Made by a program: the position numbers and the translations under genes
Assembly (NCBI RefSeq): GCF_017254845.1
Contig: NZ_JAFKCU010000004.1
Coordinates: 244,124 to 308,123 of the forward strand
Reading direction: 5' to 3'
DNA: 64,000 nt
From: Algoriphagus pacificus
GTDB taxonomy: Bacteria; Bacteroidota; Bacteroidia; Cytophagales; Cyclobacteriaceae
Notes under the pieces: model-generated
What the model was told of the DNA's origin: nothing
The model's input: only the letters and a program-made list of their open reading frames with translations
Databases searched by the model: none
Shown here: positions 32,427 through 42,906 of the stretch, piece by piece
Position numbering within the stretch: the first letter of the stretch is position 1
Layout of the letters: every line of letters begins with the position of its first letter

Positions 32427-35405
32427 ATGAGGAAAGTTTTACTTCTTGGACTCATGCTGTTTTTGGGAAGCGCTATAGCGTTTGCTCAAAGTCGCGTGAT
32501 TACGGGTACGGTTACTTCTACGGAAGACAACCTTGGAGTGCCTGGTGCAACTGTTCTGGTAAAAGGAACCACTATTGGTACTGCCACAGATCTTGATGGT
32601 AAGTATTCTATAAGTGTTCCTGCCGGCAACAATGTTTTGGTATTTACTTTTGTGGGTTTAAGTCCACAAGAAGTAACCATTGGCAATCGAACTACTATCG
32701 ATGTTGCAATGGAGCCAGACATTCAATCTCTTTCAGAATTTGTAATTACTTCTTATGGTGATCAATCAAAAAGAGAAATTACTGGTGCAATTGCTTCAGT
32801 AAAAGGTGAAGTTTTTGAAAACCTACCAGTTCAATCTTTTGACCGTGCAATGCAAGGTCGAATTTCTGGTGTTCAGGTTACTTCAACTTCTGGACAGCCT
32901 GGTGGTACTTTGAACGTACGTATTAGAGGTGTTGGCTCAATCAACGCTGGTAATGATCCGCTTTACATCGTGGATGGTGTTCAAGTAAATAATGGAGGTC
33001 TATCTGGTCAGGGTTCTCAAAACGCTCTTGCTTCAATCAACCCAAATGATATCGAATCTATCGAAGTATTGAAGGATGCTGCTGCTGCTGCTATTTATGG
33101 AGCTCAGGCTGCAAACGGTGTTGTATTGATCAATACAAAAAAAGGTAAAAAAGGAAAGTCACAAGTTAAGGTGTCTGTTCAGGAAGGTATCGTTCAGCCT
33201 TTGAACCTTTATGATGTAATGGATGCTTCGCAGCTTGCTGGAATTAAAAGAGTAGCTTACCAAAATCGTGGTTTAGCAACTTCAGGTTCTGACGCAACTT
33301 ATGGCAATCCTGAAGATCCAAATCTTCAATCCTATGATTGGTTAGACGCACTTTACAGAGAAGGTAGATTGAGTGTATATGATATCTCAGTTTCTGGTGG
33401 TGATGAAAAGACAACGTTCTTCCTTTCTGGATCTTACACGAAACAAGAAGGTCAGATTGAAATGTCTGATTACAATAGAGCAACTGGTCGTTTGAATGTA
33501 ACACACAGACCAAACAAAAATTTAACAGTAGCTGCTAATCTTTCTTTGTCTTTCCAGAATACTAATGGATCGATTGATAGAGGTAATTTCGTGAATGGTC
33601 CATTCGTGGCAGGCTTCTCAGCTCGTCCAAATGTTCCAATCTACAATGAAGATGGTTCTTTCGCTCCATATCCTTCTAATCACTTATTTGGTTACAACAT
33701 TGTACAAGGTGTATTCGAAGAATTGAGAAGTGGTAAGACTGTTCAAACAGTTTCAAATCTTCAGTTGAATTATCAGTTTGCTCCTTGGTTGAGCTTCACA
33801 TCTTATTTTGGTCTTGATTTCTCTGATAACGCTGATATCAACAATAGACCATCTACAATCCCAGTTTTCTCTTCCTATGGTGGAGCTTCTGTATTTACAG
33901 CTAGAAGAAATACAAACTTCAATACCAACCACAACTTTAATTTCAATAAGAAATTTAATGATGTGCATACAGTATCAGGTATTTTAGGTTTTGAATACAA
34001 AGGGTCTCAGTCTGATACACAATCTGCAACTGGTAGAGGGTTCCCTAATCCAACTTTGATTTATTTGAATAACGCAGCTACACCTTTTGCAGTAGGAAGT
34101 TCTTACACTGAATACAAAAGAGCTGGTTTCTTTGGTCAGGCAAAGTATGATTACGATGATCGTTATACTGCTGACATAACTGTAAGGAGAGATGGTCACT
34201 CTAGATTTGGATCCCAAAACAGATGGGGTACTTTCTATGCAGCTTCTGCTGGTTGGAGATTGTCTTCAGAAGCATTCCTTGAGAATGTTACTTGGTTAGA
34301 TAACTTAAGAGTAAGAGCTTCTTACGGTATCACAGGTAACTCTGATATCGCTAACTTTGCTTCAAGAACTCTTGTTGGTTCTTCAGGACAGTATTTGGGC
34401 CAAGGTGGATTAGACTTGAGCCAATTGGGTAACGACTTATTGACTTGGGAAGAATCAGAAACCATCAACCTTGGTTTTGATGCAACCATATTCAATGGTA
34501 GAATTATTACAACAGTAGATTTCTGGAGAAAAAATTCTAACAACCTATTGTTCGATACTCCTCTTCCAACAGATTCAGGTTTTGGTTCAATCACTAGAAA
34601 CACTGGAGAAGTAAGAAATCAAGGTATTGATATTGATGTACAAACTGTAAACGTTGTAGCTGGAAAATTCCAGTGGAGTACAGGTTTCAATATCACATTC
34701 CTAGAGAATGAATTGATTGAATTATATGATGGATTAGATAGAATTGGTAATAATTTGATCGTTGGAAAACCAATTTCATTCTTCTACACTAACAAATATC
34801 TTGGTGTTAACCCTGCTAATGGTCGTGCAATGTATGATGATGGAACTGGAACAGGTAACTTTACTTATGTAACAGGACAAAATACACTTGATTACAGAGG
34901 TAGCACTTTACCTTCTAGCTACGGTGGTCTTTCTAATACTTTCTCATATGGTCCATTGACTCTTGAGGTATTCTTCCAATATCAGTTCGGTAACCTTGCT
35001 ACTAATTCAGATCTATACAACTTGGCAAACTGGGGTTCCGGAACTGGAAACTTACTTGTAAGCCAATTAGATTATTGGAAGCAGCCAGGTGATGTTACAA
35101 CTGTTGGTAGACCTTACGAAGGTGGTCAAGAGCCAGGAACTTCAAACGTAAACACTTTCTCTACTCGATTGATCAGTGATGGTGGATATGTTCGATTGAA
35201 GCAAGTGACTTTGAATTACACTTTAGGTTCAGCTGCAGCTAGCAAAATTGGTATGGCAAGTGCATCCTTATTTGTTCAAGGCTTGAACTTGGCAACATTT
35301 ACCAAGTATAATGGAATTGATCCTGAGGCAAACTCAATTGGTAACACTTATGGTGCTTATCCAAATGCTCGTCAGATTTCTGCTGGTATCAACCTTAACT
35401 TCTAA
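32427..35405 (+). CDS. SusC/RagA-family TonB-linked outer membrane transporter (set 1)
   Basis: A 992-residue TonB-dependent importer that works with its SusD partner as a lid-and-barrel pair for glycans or peptides. The signal peptide is MRKVLLLGLMLFLGSAIAFAQ. A carboxypeptidase-regulatory-like domain follows at about 24-98 (TGTVTSTEDNLGVPGATVLV), then a TonB-box-like FVITSYGDQSKREITG, a plug at about 115-230 (VRIRGVGSINAGNDPLYIVD) and a 22-strand barrel ending in NLNF with the usual C-terminal aromatic residue. Codons for abundant tRNAs suggest high expression. It is the first gene of a susC-susD-lipoprotein operon and follows a 944-bp AT-rich leader. Confidence 0.96.
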   Translation: MRKVLLLGLMLFLGSAIAFAQSRVITGTVTSTEDNLGVPGATVLVKGTTIGTATDLDGKYSISVPAGNNVLVFTFVGLSPQEVTIGNRTTIDVAMEPDIQSLSEFVITSYGDQSKREITGAIASVKGEVFENLPVQSFDRAMQGRISGVQVTSTSGQPGGTLNVRIRGVGSINAGNDPLYIVDGVQVNNGGLSGQGSQNALASINPNDIESIEVLKDAAAAAIYGAQAANGVVLINTKKGKKGKSQVKVSVQEGIVQPLNLYDVMDASQLAGIKRVAYQNRGLATSGSDATYGNPEDPNLQSYDWLDALYREGRLSVYDISVSGGDEKTTFFLSGSYTKQEGQIEMSDYNRATGRLNVTHRPNKNLTVAANLSLSFQNTNGSIDRGNFVNGPFVAGFSARPNVPIYNEDGSFAPYPSNHLFGYNIVQGVFEELRSGKTVQTVSNLQLNYQFAPWLSFTSYFGLDFSDNADINNRPSTIPVFSSYGGASVFTARRNTNFNTNHNFNFNKKFNDVHTVSGILGFEYKGSQSDTQSATGRGFPNPTLIYLNNAATPFAVGSSYTEYKRAGFFGQAKYDYDDRYTADITVRRDGHSRFGSQNRWGTFYAASAGWRLSSEAFLENVTWLDNLRVRASYGITGNSDIANFASRTLVGSSGQYLGQGGLDLSQLGNDLLTWEESETINLGFDATIFNGRIITTVDFWRKNSNNLLFDTPLPTDSGFGSITRNTGEVRNQGIDIDVQTVNVVAGKFQWSTGFNITFLENELIELYDGLDRIGNNLIVGKPISFFYTNKYLGVNPANGRAMYDDGTGTGNFTYVTGQNTLDYRGSTLPSSYGGLSNTFSYGPLTLEVFFQYQFGNLATNSDLYNLANWGSGTGNLLVSQLDYWKQPGDVTTVGRPYEGGQEPGTSNVNTFSTRLISDGGYVRLKQVTLNYTLGSAAASKIGMASASLFVQGLNLATFTKYNGIDPEANSIGNTYGAYPNARQISAGINLNF

Positions 35406-35417
35406 TTAGTAATAGGA

Positions 35418-36848
35418 ATGAAAAATTATATAAAAATTATAGCGCTTGGTTCCGTTTTATCTCTGGCTTCATGCTCAGATTTATTGGAAACCGAGCCAAG
35501 ACAAAGCTTAACCCCTGAGTCAGCATTAGCTGATGTTGATGGGTATGAGTCTGTATTAGCAGCTGCGTATGGCGGTGTAAGAGGTTTCGGTAATTATGGA
35601 CAAACTTTGATGATTGCTCCTGAAATCATGGCTGATAACCTACGAATCATTGCAAACACTGGCCGATATATTGGTCAGGAAGTGAATGCTGATCGTGCGC
35701 ACATGGGACTTTGGGGAAATTATGGATCCATCAACCAAACCAATATCGTAATCGCCGGTATCGATGAAATCGAAGGTGATGCTACTAGAAAAAATAGAAT
35801 TAAAGGGGAAGCATTGTTCCTGAGATCTATTTACTATTTCGATATGGCAAAAGTTTATGGTTACGAGCCAGGTAAAGAAGTAAATGGATGGGACAAATCT
35901 GTTATTCTTCGCACAACTCCAACATTAGGTTTTTCTGATGCGGATTTCCGCGAAAGAGTAACTAATAGAGCGTTATATGATCAAATTGAGTCTGATCTTA
36001 CCACTGCAATTGGCTTATTGCCGACAGCAGGTTTAGGGTCTGCAGGTGTTTACCGAGTGACAAAAGGCGCTGCTGAAGCGTTATTGGCAAGAGTTTATTT
36101 ATATGACTCTAAATTCACTGAGGCTGCAGCTATGGCTTCTCAGGCTATGGCCACTTTTGGTCTTACTAACGATGGAACTGGTCTTGCAACTCCAGCTAAT
36201 TATGTGGATGCTTTCTCAACTTATCCTAACCCAGAATCTCTTTTTGAGGTAGAGATTAGATCAGTTGATTGGTCCACTGTAGATGGTGTAAATAACTCTA
36301 TGTGTACATTGACTGCTAACGTTTTCAATTCTGCACAATTTATCGTAACAGCTTCTGATGAATTACTTGCTACTTATGAAGATGGTGATGTTAGAAGAGA
36401 TACTTGGGTTGAAACTACTAGATCAGGAGCAGCAGGAACTGTTTACAGATCTGCAAAATGGCTTGGGACGAAAGGTGATTTCTTAGAAAATCTTCCAATC
36501 ATCCGTGCTGCAGAACTTTATTTAATCAGAGCTGAAGCTAGATATAGAACAAATGACGCTGCTGGTGCAAGATCCGATTTGAATGCTTTAAGAGGCAAAA
36601 GAGGACTAGCTGCAGTGGATGCTGGATTGTCTGGGGAAGCTTTATTCAATCAAATTTTGACTGAAAGAAGATTAGAATTTGCTTTAGAAGGTCATAGATG
36701 GTTCGATTTGAAGAGAAATGGTTTGACTATTACCAAGCATGGTGATAACGAACCTGTACCTTATTCTGATTACAGAATATTGGCTCCTCTTCCTCAAGGT
36801 GAGATTCAATTAAATGAGCTGTTGGTGGACAACCCAGGTTATAACTAA
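35418..36848 (+). CDS. SusD/RagB-family nutrient-binding lipoprotein (set 1)
   Basis: A 476-residue surface lipoprotein partner of the SusC barrel just upstream (12 nt gap). The signal ends in LASC with lipid-modified Cys19, followed by the typical SDLLETEPRQSLTPESAL. Family landmarks are the TPR-like helices with RIKGEALFLRSIYYFDMAKVYG near 125, EALLARVYLYD near 200, and the C-terminal LPIIRAAELYLIRAEARY and ILTERRLEFALEGHRWFDLKR segments. It captures the substrate at the cell surface and closes over the SusC pore. The substrate cannot be read from sequence. Confidence 0.96.
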   Translation: MKNYIKIIALGSVLSLASCSDLLETEPRQSLTPESALADVDGYESVLAAAYGGVRGFGNYGQTLMIAPEIMADNLRIIANTGRYIGQEVNADRAHMGLWGNYGSINQTNIVIAGIDEIEGDATRKNRIKGEALFLRSIYYFDMAKVYGYEPGKEVNGWDKSVILRTTPTLGFSDADFRERVTNRALYDQIESDLTTAIGLLPTAGLGSAGVYRVTKGAAEALLARVYLYDSKFTEAAAMASQAMATFGLTNDGTGLATPANYVDAFSTYPNPESLFEVEIRSVDWSTVDGVNNSMCTLTANVFNSAQFIVTASDELLATYEDGDVRRDTWVETTRSGAAGTVYRSAKWLGTKGDFLENLPIIRAAELYLIRAEARYRTNDAAGARSDLNALRGKRGLAAVDAGLSGEALFNQILTERRLEFALEGHRWFDLKRNGLTITKHGDNEPVPYSDYRILAPLPQGEIQLNELLVDNPGYN

Positions 36849-36862
36849 AACCGGAACAAAAA

Positions 36863-37654
36863 ATGAAAAGTAATAAATTATATATTTTCCTTGCAATGAT
36901 TGTCGCTACGTTGACAACCACTGCTTGTTTTGACGATCAAGGTTATGACACCTTGTATGATGGAAATCAAGTTGAGTTTAATGCAGCAAATCTTCCAAAC
37001 GGTTTGACTCAGTCTTATGTAAGACAAAATCCAACACAAACTGATGTGTTGAATGTTCAAATCAACAGGGTTTCTGCATCAGGAGCAACAGCTATTACAG
37101 TTAATGTAGAAGCTGATCCTACCTCAACTGCAGTTGAAGGGGTTCATTATAGATTGGATTCTAAAACAGTTACTATTGGTGCAGGTGAATTCATTGCTAA
37201 TTTACCAGTTACAGTTTTGACTGGAAATATTGATCCTTCTGAAACTCCAGATCTTGTACTTAATATCACTAGTGCAACAGGTGCTGAGGTATCTTCAAAT
37301 TATGGATCAATTACAATTGGAATTCGAGTAATTTGTCCATCTGATCTAGCTGGTACTTGGAAGTTTGCCAATGGAAATGAAACAACTATTGTGAAAGTTG
37401 GTACTGGTTCCTACAGAATTGCCAATCTTAATGCTATGGGAGGTTACTATGGACAGCAATTTACGCTGGCTGGTAACTTTACTGACAACTGTAACAAGAT
37501 TGAGCTTTTCGGAGATGAACCAACAAATGGAGTTGCATGGAGAGGATCAGGAGTTTATGATCCGGCTACAGAAACTATCACTTTTGAGTCTGTTACTGAT
37601 GTGACCTATAATCCGGAATATTCCGTGACGAATGTGGTTATGACCAGACAATAA
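36863..37654 (+). CDS. Surface lipoprotein of a SusCD locus (Calx-beta/DUF4843-like)
   Basis: A 263-residue predicted lipoprotein (signal ending TTTAC, Cys22). The N-terminal ~110 residues after the signal look like a Calx-beta-type immunoglobulin domain with TVNVEADPTSTAVEGVHYRLD and an EFIANLPVTVL strand, as in DUF4843/DUF1735-type proteins that follow susD genes. The C-terminal part starts at ICPSDLAGTWKFANGNETTIVKVG and resembles the beta-rich DUF of similar lipoproteins. It lies 14 nt after susD in the same operon and is closed by a terminator. Its job is probably substrate binding at the surface, an inference from position. Confidence 0.8.
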   Translation: MKSNKLYIFLAMIVATLTTTACFDDQGYDTLYDGNQVEFNAANLPNGLTQSYVRQNPTQTDVLNVQINRVSASGATAITVNVEADPTSTAVEGVHYRLDSKTVTIGAGEFIANLPVTVLTGNIDPSETPDLVLNITSATGAEVSSNYGSITIGIRVICPSDLAGTWKFANGNETTIVKVGTGSYRIANLNAMGGYYGQQFTLAGNFTDNCNKIELFGDEPTNGVAWRGSGVYDPATETITFESVTDVTYNPEYSVTNVVMTRQ

Positions 37655-37678
37655 GAAAAAGATTTACTTTATAAAAAG

Positions 37679-37703
37679 GGGAGGGTTTACCTCCCTTTTT
37701 TTT
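37679..37703 (+). terminator. Terminator of the first susCD operon
   Basis: The stem GGGAGG/CCTCCC, extended by A-U pairs, has a 5-nt loop and is followed by eight T, 24 nt past the stop codon. Confidence 0.85.
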
Positions 37704-37838
37704 GTTAAGTTATTTCCGAAAAAAAATGAGATGCTCTGTTTTCAAATCAATTTTAAATAGGGAAAGCTTTAACTAATTTATGTCACATTGAAACATCCTT
37801 TTCCAAAAGGCAGTTTGAATGAATAACCAAGATAATTT

Positions 37839-40800
37839 ATGAGAACACTGCTATTGCTAATTTTACTATTTACCTCTCATTTTTTACTTGCACAGTCAAC
37901 CATCAACTCCTCTGAAAAATTGCAAAAAGCAAGAGAGCAAGTTGAGAATAGCTTAAGAAACCATTTGAGCCAGTTTTATTTTACACAGGGTTCATTAGGT
38001 CAGAATTTTAATTTTTTAAATGATAAAAATGAGCTTCAACTAGAAGATGGCTCATTTTCCAAAATCCAATACTTAGATGAATCTGGGTTTCCAACTTTTT
38101 ACACTACAAATAATAAAAATGCAGCAATCACCACCGGAGCTGCACAATTGCAACCCGGCGGAAGATTAGGATTAAATCTTACGGGAAAAGGGTTTACTGT
38201 CGGCATTATAGATCAAACTAGACCAAAAGCTAACCATATTGAATTTGGAGATCGCTTGACTCAAAAGGATGGGTCTACTGAAAATATCAGCACCCACTCT
38301 ACTCACGTAACCGGGACTATTTTGGCAGCTGGGGTTAATGCCCAGGCTAAAGGGATGGCTTACGAAGCGACTGGCTGGGCGTTTAACTGGGAAAGTGATG
38401 TTTCCAAAATGTTGGGAAATTCTTACGACCCGATATCTAAACCCGATGGAATGTTGGTTTCAAATCATTCGTATTCCATTGTGTTAGGCTGGACCCAAAA
38501 TTCAACGGGTTGGGTTTGGGCCGGAAATCCAAGTGTAGACGAAAATGAGGATTATCGTTTTGGGTTTTATTCTTCGAAAAGCCAGTCTATTGACGAATTA
38601 TTATATTCCAGACCTTATTATACCGTAGTATGGTCTGCGGGAAATGATCGAAGTGATAAAGGTGATGGAACGAGAGATCCTGATGGACCTGAAGATACAA
38701 TTGGTCCAGATGGTGTGTCAAAGAATAATTTGACGATTGGAGCTGTTGAAAGTGTCCTCGATTACTCTTCCACTGCGGATGTGAAAATGAGTTCTTTTTC
38801 ATCTTGGGGTCCTACCGATGATGGTAGAATCAAGCCGGATTTAGTAGCGATGGGTGTGGGGGTGTTTAGTTCTTCTGTAAATAATGGTACAGATTCTTAT
38901 GCCTCATTGAATGGAACCTCGATGTCTGCTCCAAATGTCACGGGTTCATTGCTTTTGTTACAACAGCTTTATTCTCAAAGAAATGCAGGAAGATTTATGC
39001 TTTCTTCTGCGCTGAAAGCTTTGTCAATTCAGACTAGTAGAGAAGCGGGTACTTCACCAGGACCTGATTATATCTATGGTTGGGGACTTTTGAATGTAGA
39101 GGATGCTGCTAAAATCATTTTGGAGGAAGATGGTTCCTCTAAATTTATTCAGGAGGAGATTTTAGAAGCAGGTCAGACCAATGAATTTTCATTCATCTCT
39201 GATGGGGTTACCCCAATAAAAGCAACCCTTGTATGGACTGATCCTGCGGGAACTCCGGCAGGAGTAAGCTTAGATCCAGATAAACTGATGCTTGTCAATG
39301 ATCTTGATTTGAGAATTTTTGATGAAGATGGAACAGAGTATTTTCCATGGACTTTAGATCCAAGTAAGGGAGTCTCGGCAAAAGCTGAGCGTAATAAAGA
39401 TAATTTCAGGGATAACGTAGAACAGATTGTAATTGACAGTCCTTCTCCAAAGAAATACAGAGTTGTCGTTTCACATAAAGGGGATTTGGAGTTTGATATT
39501 CAACAATATGCTTTGGTATTTACTGCAGGGACTTCAAACGGCTCTGATGAAACGCTTTATTGGATAGGTTCTAATTCCGGAAATTGGAATGATGGGGCAA
39601 ATTGGAGTACAACTGCTACAGGACCTGCGGCAAATAAAATTCCAGGAGAAGGAACAAGAGTAGTATTTGAGGGTTCGGCTGGAGGAAATGTCACTGTTAA
39701 TTTCCCGGCAAATGCCAGCGCTTTCAGCCTTAATTTGTTTGGAAATCAAGTTGTTAATTTTGATCTGAAAGGAAATCAATTGCAGCTTTCCAATGGGCTT
39801 CGGGTAAGCAATCAAGTTTCTACTTTTAGTAATGGCGCAATTAATTTTATTAACGCTGGAGACAACCCGCAAATAATCGAAGTAGGACAAGCTGCATTCA
39901 GTCAGACGAATCTTAATTTTTCAAGTGGTTTCTGGCAAATTATAGATGCGGATCAATTGGATGTTTTGACAATAGGGGGCGCCTCGGTTTCTTTTGCCAT
40001 TAACGAAGTTGGACTGAATTCCTTGGTAATAAATGGTGCTGGAAAAATTGAAGGGGCTGTTGACGTAATTAATTTTCAAAACAACATCACGATTTCTACA
40101 GCAGCTACAATCCCTGAAAACCTGAACTTGGTTTTTGAAGGAAACGCTGGAACCTTACAAAACTCTGCTCCCATAAAAATTGGAAGTGTCTTTGCCAAAT
40201 CAGGAAAATTGGAATTGGCAAGTGGTGGATTAGACGAACTTATGATTTCAACTTCAGAAGTTCTATTTGGAATTGATAAAATAGAAATCAATTCACTGGA
40301 CTTGGGACCTTCTTCTATATTAAACTTAGGTGCTAGTGGTGAACTTGTAGTTTTAGAATCTATTTCTTCATCGGCGACCTCTGGAGCAAAAGCTTTGATT
40401 AATGCTGGTTCAAAAGGGAAAATCACCTATGACATTTATCAGAAATATTGTTTTGAAAATGTGAATGTTTCCAATGTTGATTTAGAAGGAGATGCCATTG
40501 TTAATTTGGGAACAGGAAGCATAGTTTCAAATGCAAGTGGATGGCTTCAGCAAAATTGTGACGAGGTGCTATTTGCAAACTTCGAAACCAGCTTCAATTG
40601 TGCTGGAGCAGCAGTTTCTTTTGAAAATTTAAGTGAAGGCTCGATCGATACTTATACTTGGCAATTTGGCTCATTGGGAACTTCCAATCTAGAAAATCCA
40701 ATTTTTGTTTTCCCTGTTGCCGGAACTTATCAAGTTACTTTGAGAGTTGCAAATGCAGCAGGATTCACTGAATTTGAGAAAGAGGTGGTAATTGGAGATA

Positions 40801-41282
40801 ATACTCTGCAACAACCAATTATTGTTGTGAATGGAAGCACTTTGACATCCCAGCAGCCTGGAAGTTCGTACCAATGGTATCAGAACGGAGTTATTATCGA
40901 AGGAGCTACAAATAGGAGTTACGAAGTCTCCAATGATGGGATTTATCAAGTCGCAATCTTTAATGAGGATTGTAATCGAATCTCAGAACCAGTTGTGATT
41001 TCGGCAATTCCTGATCAAGAGGTTGAATTAAGCCGTTTTGGCATCTTTATAGGTCCCAACCCTTTCGAAAATAACTTCCGGGTTATGATCAACAATGAAT
41101 ACCGTGGACAAGTCAATCTTCGAGTTTATGACATGACAGGTCATGAATTAGTGATGGAGGAAATCAACAAAAGTTATGATGATTTGGAGGTAGAATTAGG
41201 ACTGAATGGATCGAAAGGTATTTACATCCTCCAAATTGAAACCAACAATTTAACATTACACAAAAAGCTAATTAAGAATTAA
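37839..41282 (+). CDS. Large secreted subtilisin-like (S8) protease with T9SS type A sorting domain
   Basis: A 1147-residue secreted multidomain protease. Signal peptide to about residue 19; S8 catalytic domain about 95-430 with Asp125 in VGIIDQT, His153 in STHSTHVTG, the oxyanion Asn269 in WSAGND and Ser361 in LNGTSMSAP. A P-proprotein-like beta domain follows at about 440-540, then a beta-helix-like region with GNWNDGANWS (550-870), a PKD domain at about 880-965, an Ig-like segment with YQWYQNGVIIEGAT, and a C-terminal ~80-residue T9SS sorting domain (IGPNPFENNF...IYILQIETNN). It lies between two SusCD sets. The Asp motif differs from the common D-[ST]-G form. It should be secreted through the T9SS and anchored on or released from the surface. 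Confidence 0.92.
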   Translation: MRTLLLLILLFTSHFLLAQSTINSSEKLQKAREQVENSLRNHLSQFYFTQGSLGQNFNFLNDKNELQLEDGSFSKIQYLDESGFPTFYTTNNKNAAITTGAAQLQPGGRLGLNLTGKGFTVGIIDQTRPKANHIEFGDRLTQKDGSTENISTHSTHVTGTILAAGVNAQAKGMAYEATGWAFNWESDVSKMLGNSYDPISKPDGMLVSNHSYSIVLGWTQNSTGWVWAGNPSVDENEDYRFGFYSSKSQSIDELLYSRPYYTVVWSAGNDRSDKGDGTRDPDGPEDTIGPDGVSKNNLTIGAVESVLDYSSTADVKMSSFSSWGPTDDGRIKPDLVAMGVGVFSSSVNNGTDSYASLNGTSMSAPNVTGSLLLLQQLYSQRNAGRFMLSSALKALSIQTSREAGTSPGPDYIYGWGLLNVEDAAKIILEEDGSSKFIQEEILEAGQTNEFSFISDGVTPIKATLVWTDPAGTPAGVSLDPDKLMLVNDLDLRIFDEDGTEYFPWTLDPSKGVSAKAERNKDNFRDNVEQIVIDSPSPKKYRVVVSHKGDLEFDIQQYALVFTAGTSNGSDETLYWIGSNSGNWNDGANWSTTATGPAANKIPGEGTRVVFEGSAGGNVTVNFPANASAFSLNLFGNQVVNFDLKGNQLQLSNGLRVSNQVSTFSNGAINFINAGDNPQIIEVGQAAFSQTNLNFSSGFWQIIDADQLDVLTIGGASVSFAINEVGLNSLVINGAGKIEGAVDVINFQNNITISTAATIPENLNLVFEGNAGTLQNSAPIKIGSVFAKSGKLELASGGLDELMISTSEVLFGIDKIEINSLDLGPSSILNLGASGELVVLESISSSATSGAKALINAGSKGKITYDIYQKYCFENVNVSNVDLEGDAIVNLGTGSIVSNASGWLQQNCDEVLFANFETSFNCAGAAVSFENLSEGSIDTYTWQFGSLGTSNLENPIFVFPVAGTYQVTLRVANAAGFTEFEKEVVIGDNTLQQPIIVVNGSTLTSQQPGSSYQWYQNGVIIEGATNRSYEVSNDGIYQVAIFNEDCNRISEPVVISAIPDQEVELSRFGIFIGPNPFENNFRVMINNEYRGQVNLRVYDMTGHELVMEEINKSYDDLEVELGLNGSKGIYILQIETNNLTLHKKLIKN

Positions 41283-41980
41283 TGAAAAGATTATTTATCC
41301 TTTGTGCCATGCTGGTTTCACAGCTTTCTATGGCGCAAATATCAAATGTAAACTTAAATGGAGCACCGGCTAGGCTCAATAGTTATTCGAGTGTTGATGG
41401 CTCTCCTTATTTATTTGAGGATTGGTCGAAAGCCTCCATTGGTACAAGTAATGCAGGATTGAAAGAAGATGTTGCCTTTAGGTTCAATGTGCATGACAAT
41501 GAGTTGGAAGTCATCAATGAAGCTGGAAATGCGATTTACTTAGATAAAGACTTTGTTGAGTATGCCGTGTTAAACCGTCCAGCGGTTATGCTAGCGACCG
41601 GATCAGAAGGGATGCTGCCTAGCTTATTATTCAAGAAGGGTTTTGACTTTGTAAAGGCAATCAATCCAAAAGATCTTGTGAATGTGCTAGCAGAAGGCAA
41701 AAAATACACCCTTATTAGAAGGTTTTATAGTGATTTGGTAACTCCTCCGAAAAACAGCTATTCACCAACTCCTGGTCAGATGTTTGTCTTTGAAGAAAGC
41801 TTTTACCTGATCGATTCAGATGAAAACGTAGAATCAGTACGAAATAAGACCAACAATATCATCAAGGCATTGCATGATGATGATCAAGCTATGGCGAAGG
41901 ATATCGTGAAGCAGTTCAAGTTGGATTTAAGCAGAGAGGATCATTTGGTCGTATTCTTTCAAAAGCTCAATGAGGCCTAA
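41282..41980 (+). CDS. Uncharacterised exported protein coupled to the S8 protease
   Basis: A 232-residue protein with signal peptide MKRLFILCAMLVSQLSMAQ. Its ATG overlaps the stop codon of the protease by one base, which implies translational coupling. The mature part has an N-terminal beta region (ISNVNLNGAPARLNSYSSVDG), LYENDKD-like strands and a C-terminal helical stretch with a charged surface (NIIKALHDDDQAMAKDIVKQ). No lipobox, membrane helix or known catalytic motif is visible. It could be a chaperone, inhibitor or adaptor for the protease; nothing in the sequence decides this. Confidence 0.75.
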   Translation: MKRLFILCAMLVSQLSMAQISNVNLNGAPARLNSYSSVDGSPYLFEDWSKASIGTSNAGLKEDVAFRFNVHDNELEVINEAGNAIYLDKDFVEYAVLNRPAVMLATGSEGMLPSLLFKKGFDFVKAINPKDLVNVLAEGKKYTLIRRFYSDLVTPPKNSYSPTPGQMFVFEESFYLIDSDENVESVRNKTNNIIKALHDDDQAMAKDIVKQFKLDLSREDHLVVFFQKLNEA

Positions 41981-42004
41981 TTAGAAGCTCCTCAGATGAA
42001 TTTG

Positions 42005-42030
42005 AAAAGCCTATCCTTGATAGGCTTTTT
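42005..42030 (+). terminator. Terminator after the S8 protease pair
   Basis: An 11-bp perfect stem AAAAGCCTATC/GATAGGCTTTT with a 3-nt loop followed by T. Confidence 0.9.
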
Positions 42031-42906
42031 TTATTGGAAGGAACTAAAGGTATTGAGTTGTAATTCAGCTGGTTGAATTTGATTTGATTTTATTCGATAT
42101 AAATTTAATACAGAAACTTGTTTAATAGATTTTATTTTTAGCACTAAAAACAAGGTATAATTTTACTCATCTTATTTAAATTCAATATTTATAACTCCTA
42201 AAGAAGGTACTATAAACCAATTATATTTTTCATGAATTGATTTTAATGATTAAAAATTCTTTCCAAATATTGATTGCAGTATAATAATTGGTAAAAACAC
42301 TAAAAAATTAATTTTTTATATTATTCTTATTAGTATTGGATTATTTTTAATTCTATATTAATATATCTTGTCAGTTATTATCTTTTAAAAAAATAATATT
42401 TATTTATTAATAAAGAATCTACCACAGATAATCATTTATAACCATCTGATAAAATATAGCTATGCTTTGATCTACATCAAAAGGTTTGGTTTTGTATTAT
42501 TTTTATAATTGAAAAATTATATACTACAATAAATTAAATTATATGTGACAATGTTTATTTTTCTAAAATTGATAAAAACCGAACTTTACAAAGAGTACCT
42601 GGCTTTTGTGCCCATTTTACTAAAAAAATGCAACTATGTTGAAAATAGGCTGAATGAGGCCGTTTTGCGCTGATTTTTTTATGAGACTTACAACTCAAAA
42701 TTGAACTTGAATGAATTGCAATTATTCTTTAATCTTAAATTTAAAAAATTAGTATAAAATTCCTAAAATATTAATTTATGGCACATTAAATTCTTTATAT
42801 CTTCTTTATGGTGGTTTTTTATTGTGAAAAAAAAGATTTTATATGATATTAATTCTGATTTCTTTGTTTTTTCCTAAAAATATAGGTATATGAATATATT
42901 TAAAAA

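Noticed and set aside
31644-37780. Exact 15-mer GCTTTAACTAATTTA at 31644-31658 and 37766-37780
   Set aside because: In AT-rich DNA of this length several such matches are expected by chance, and the positions relative to genes differ.
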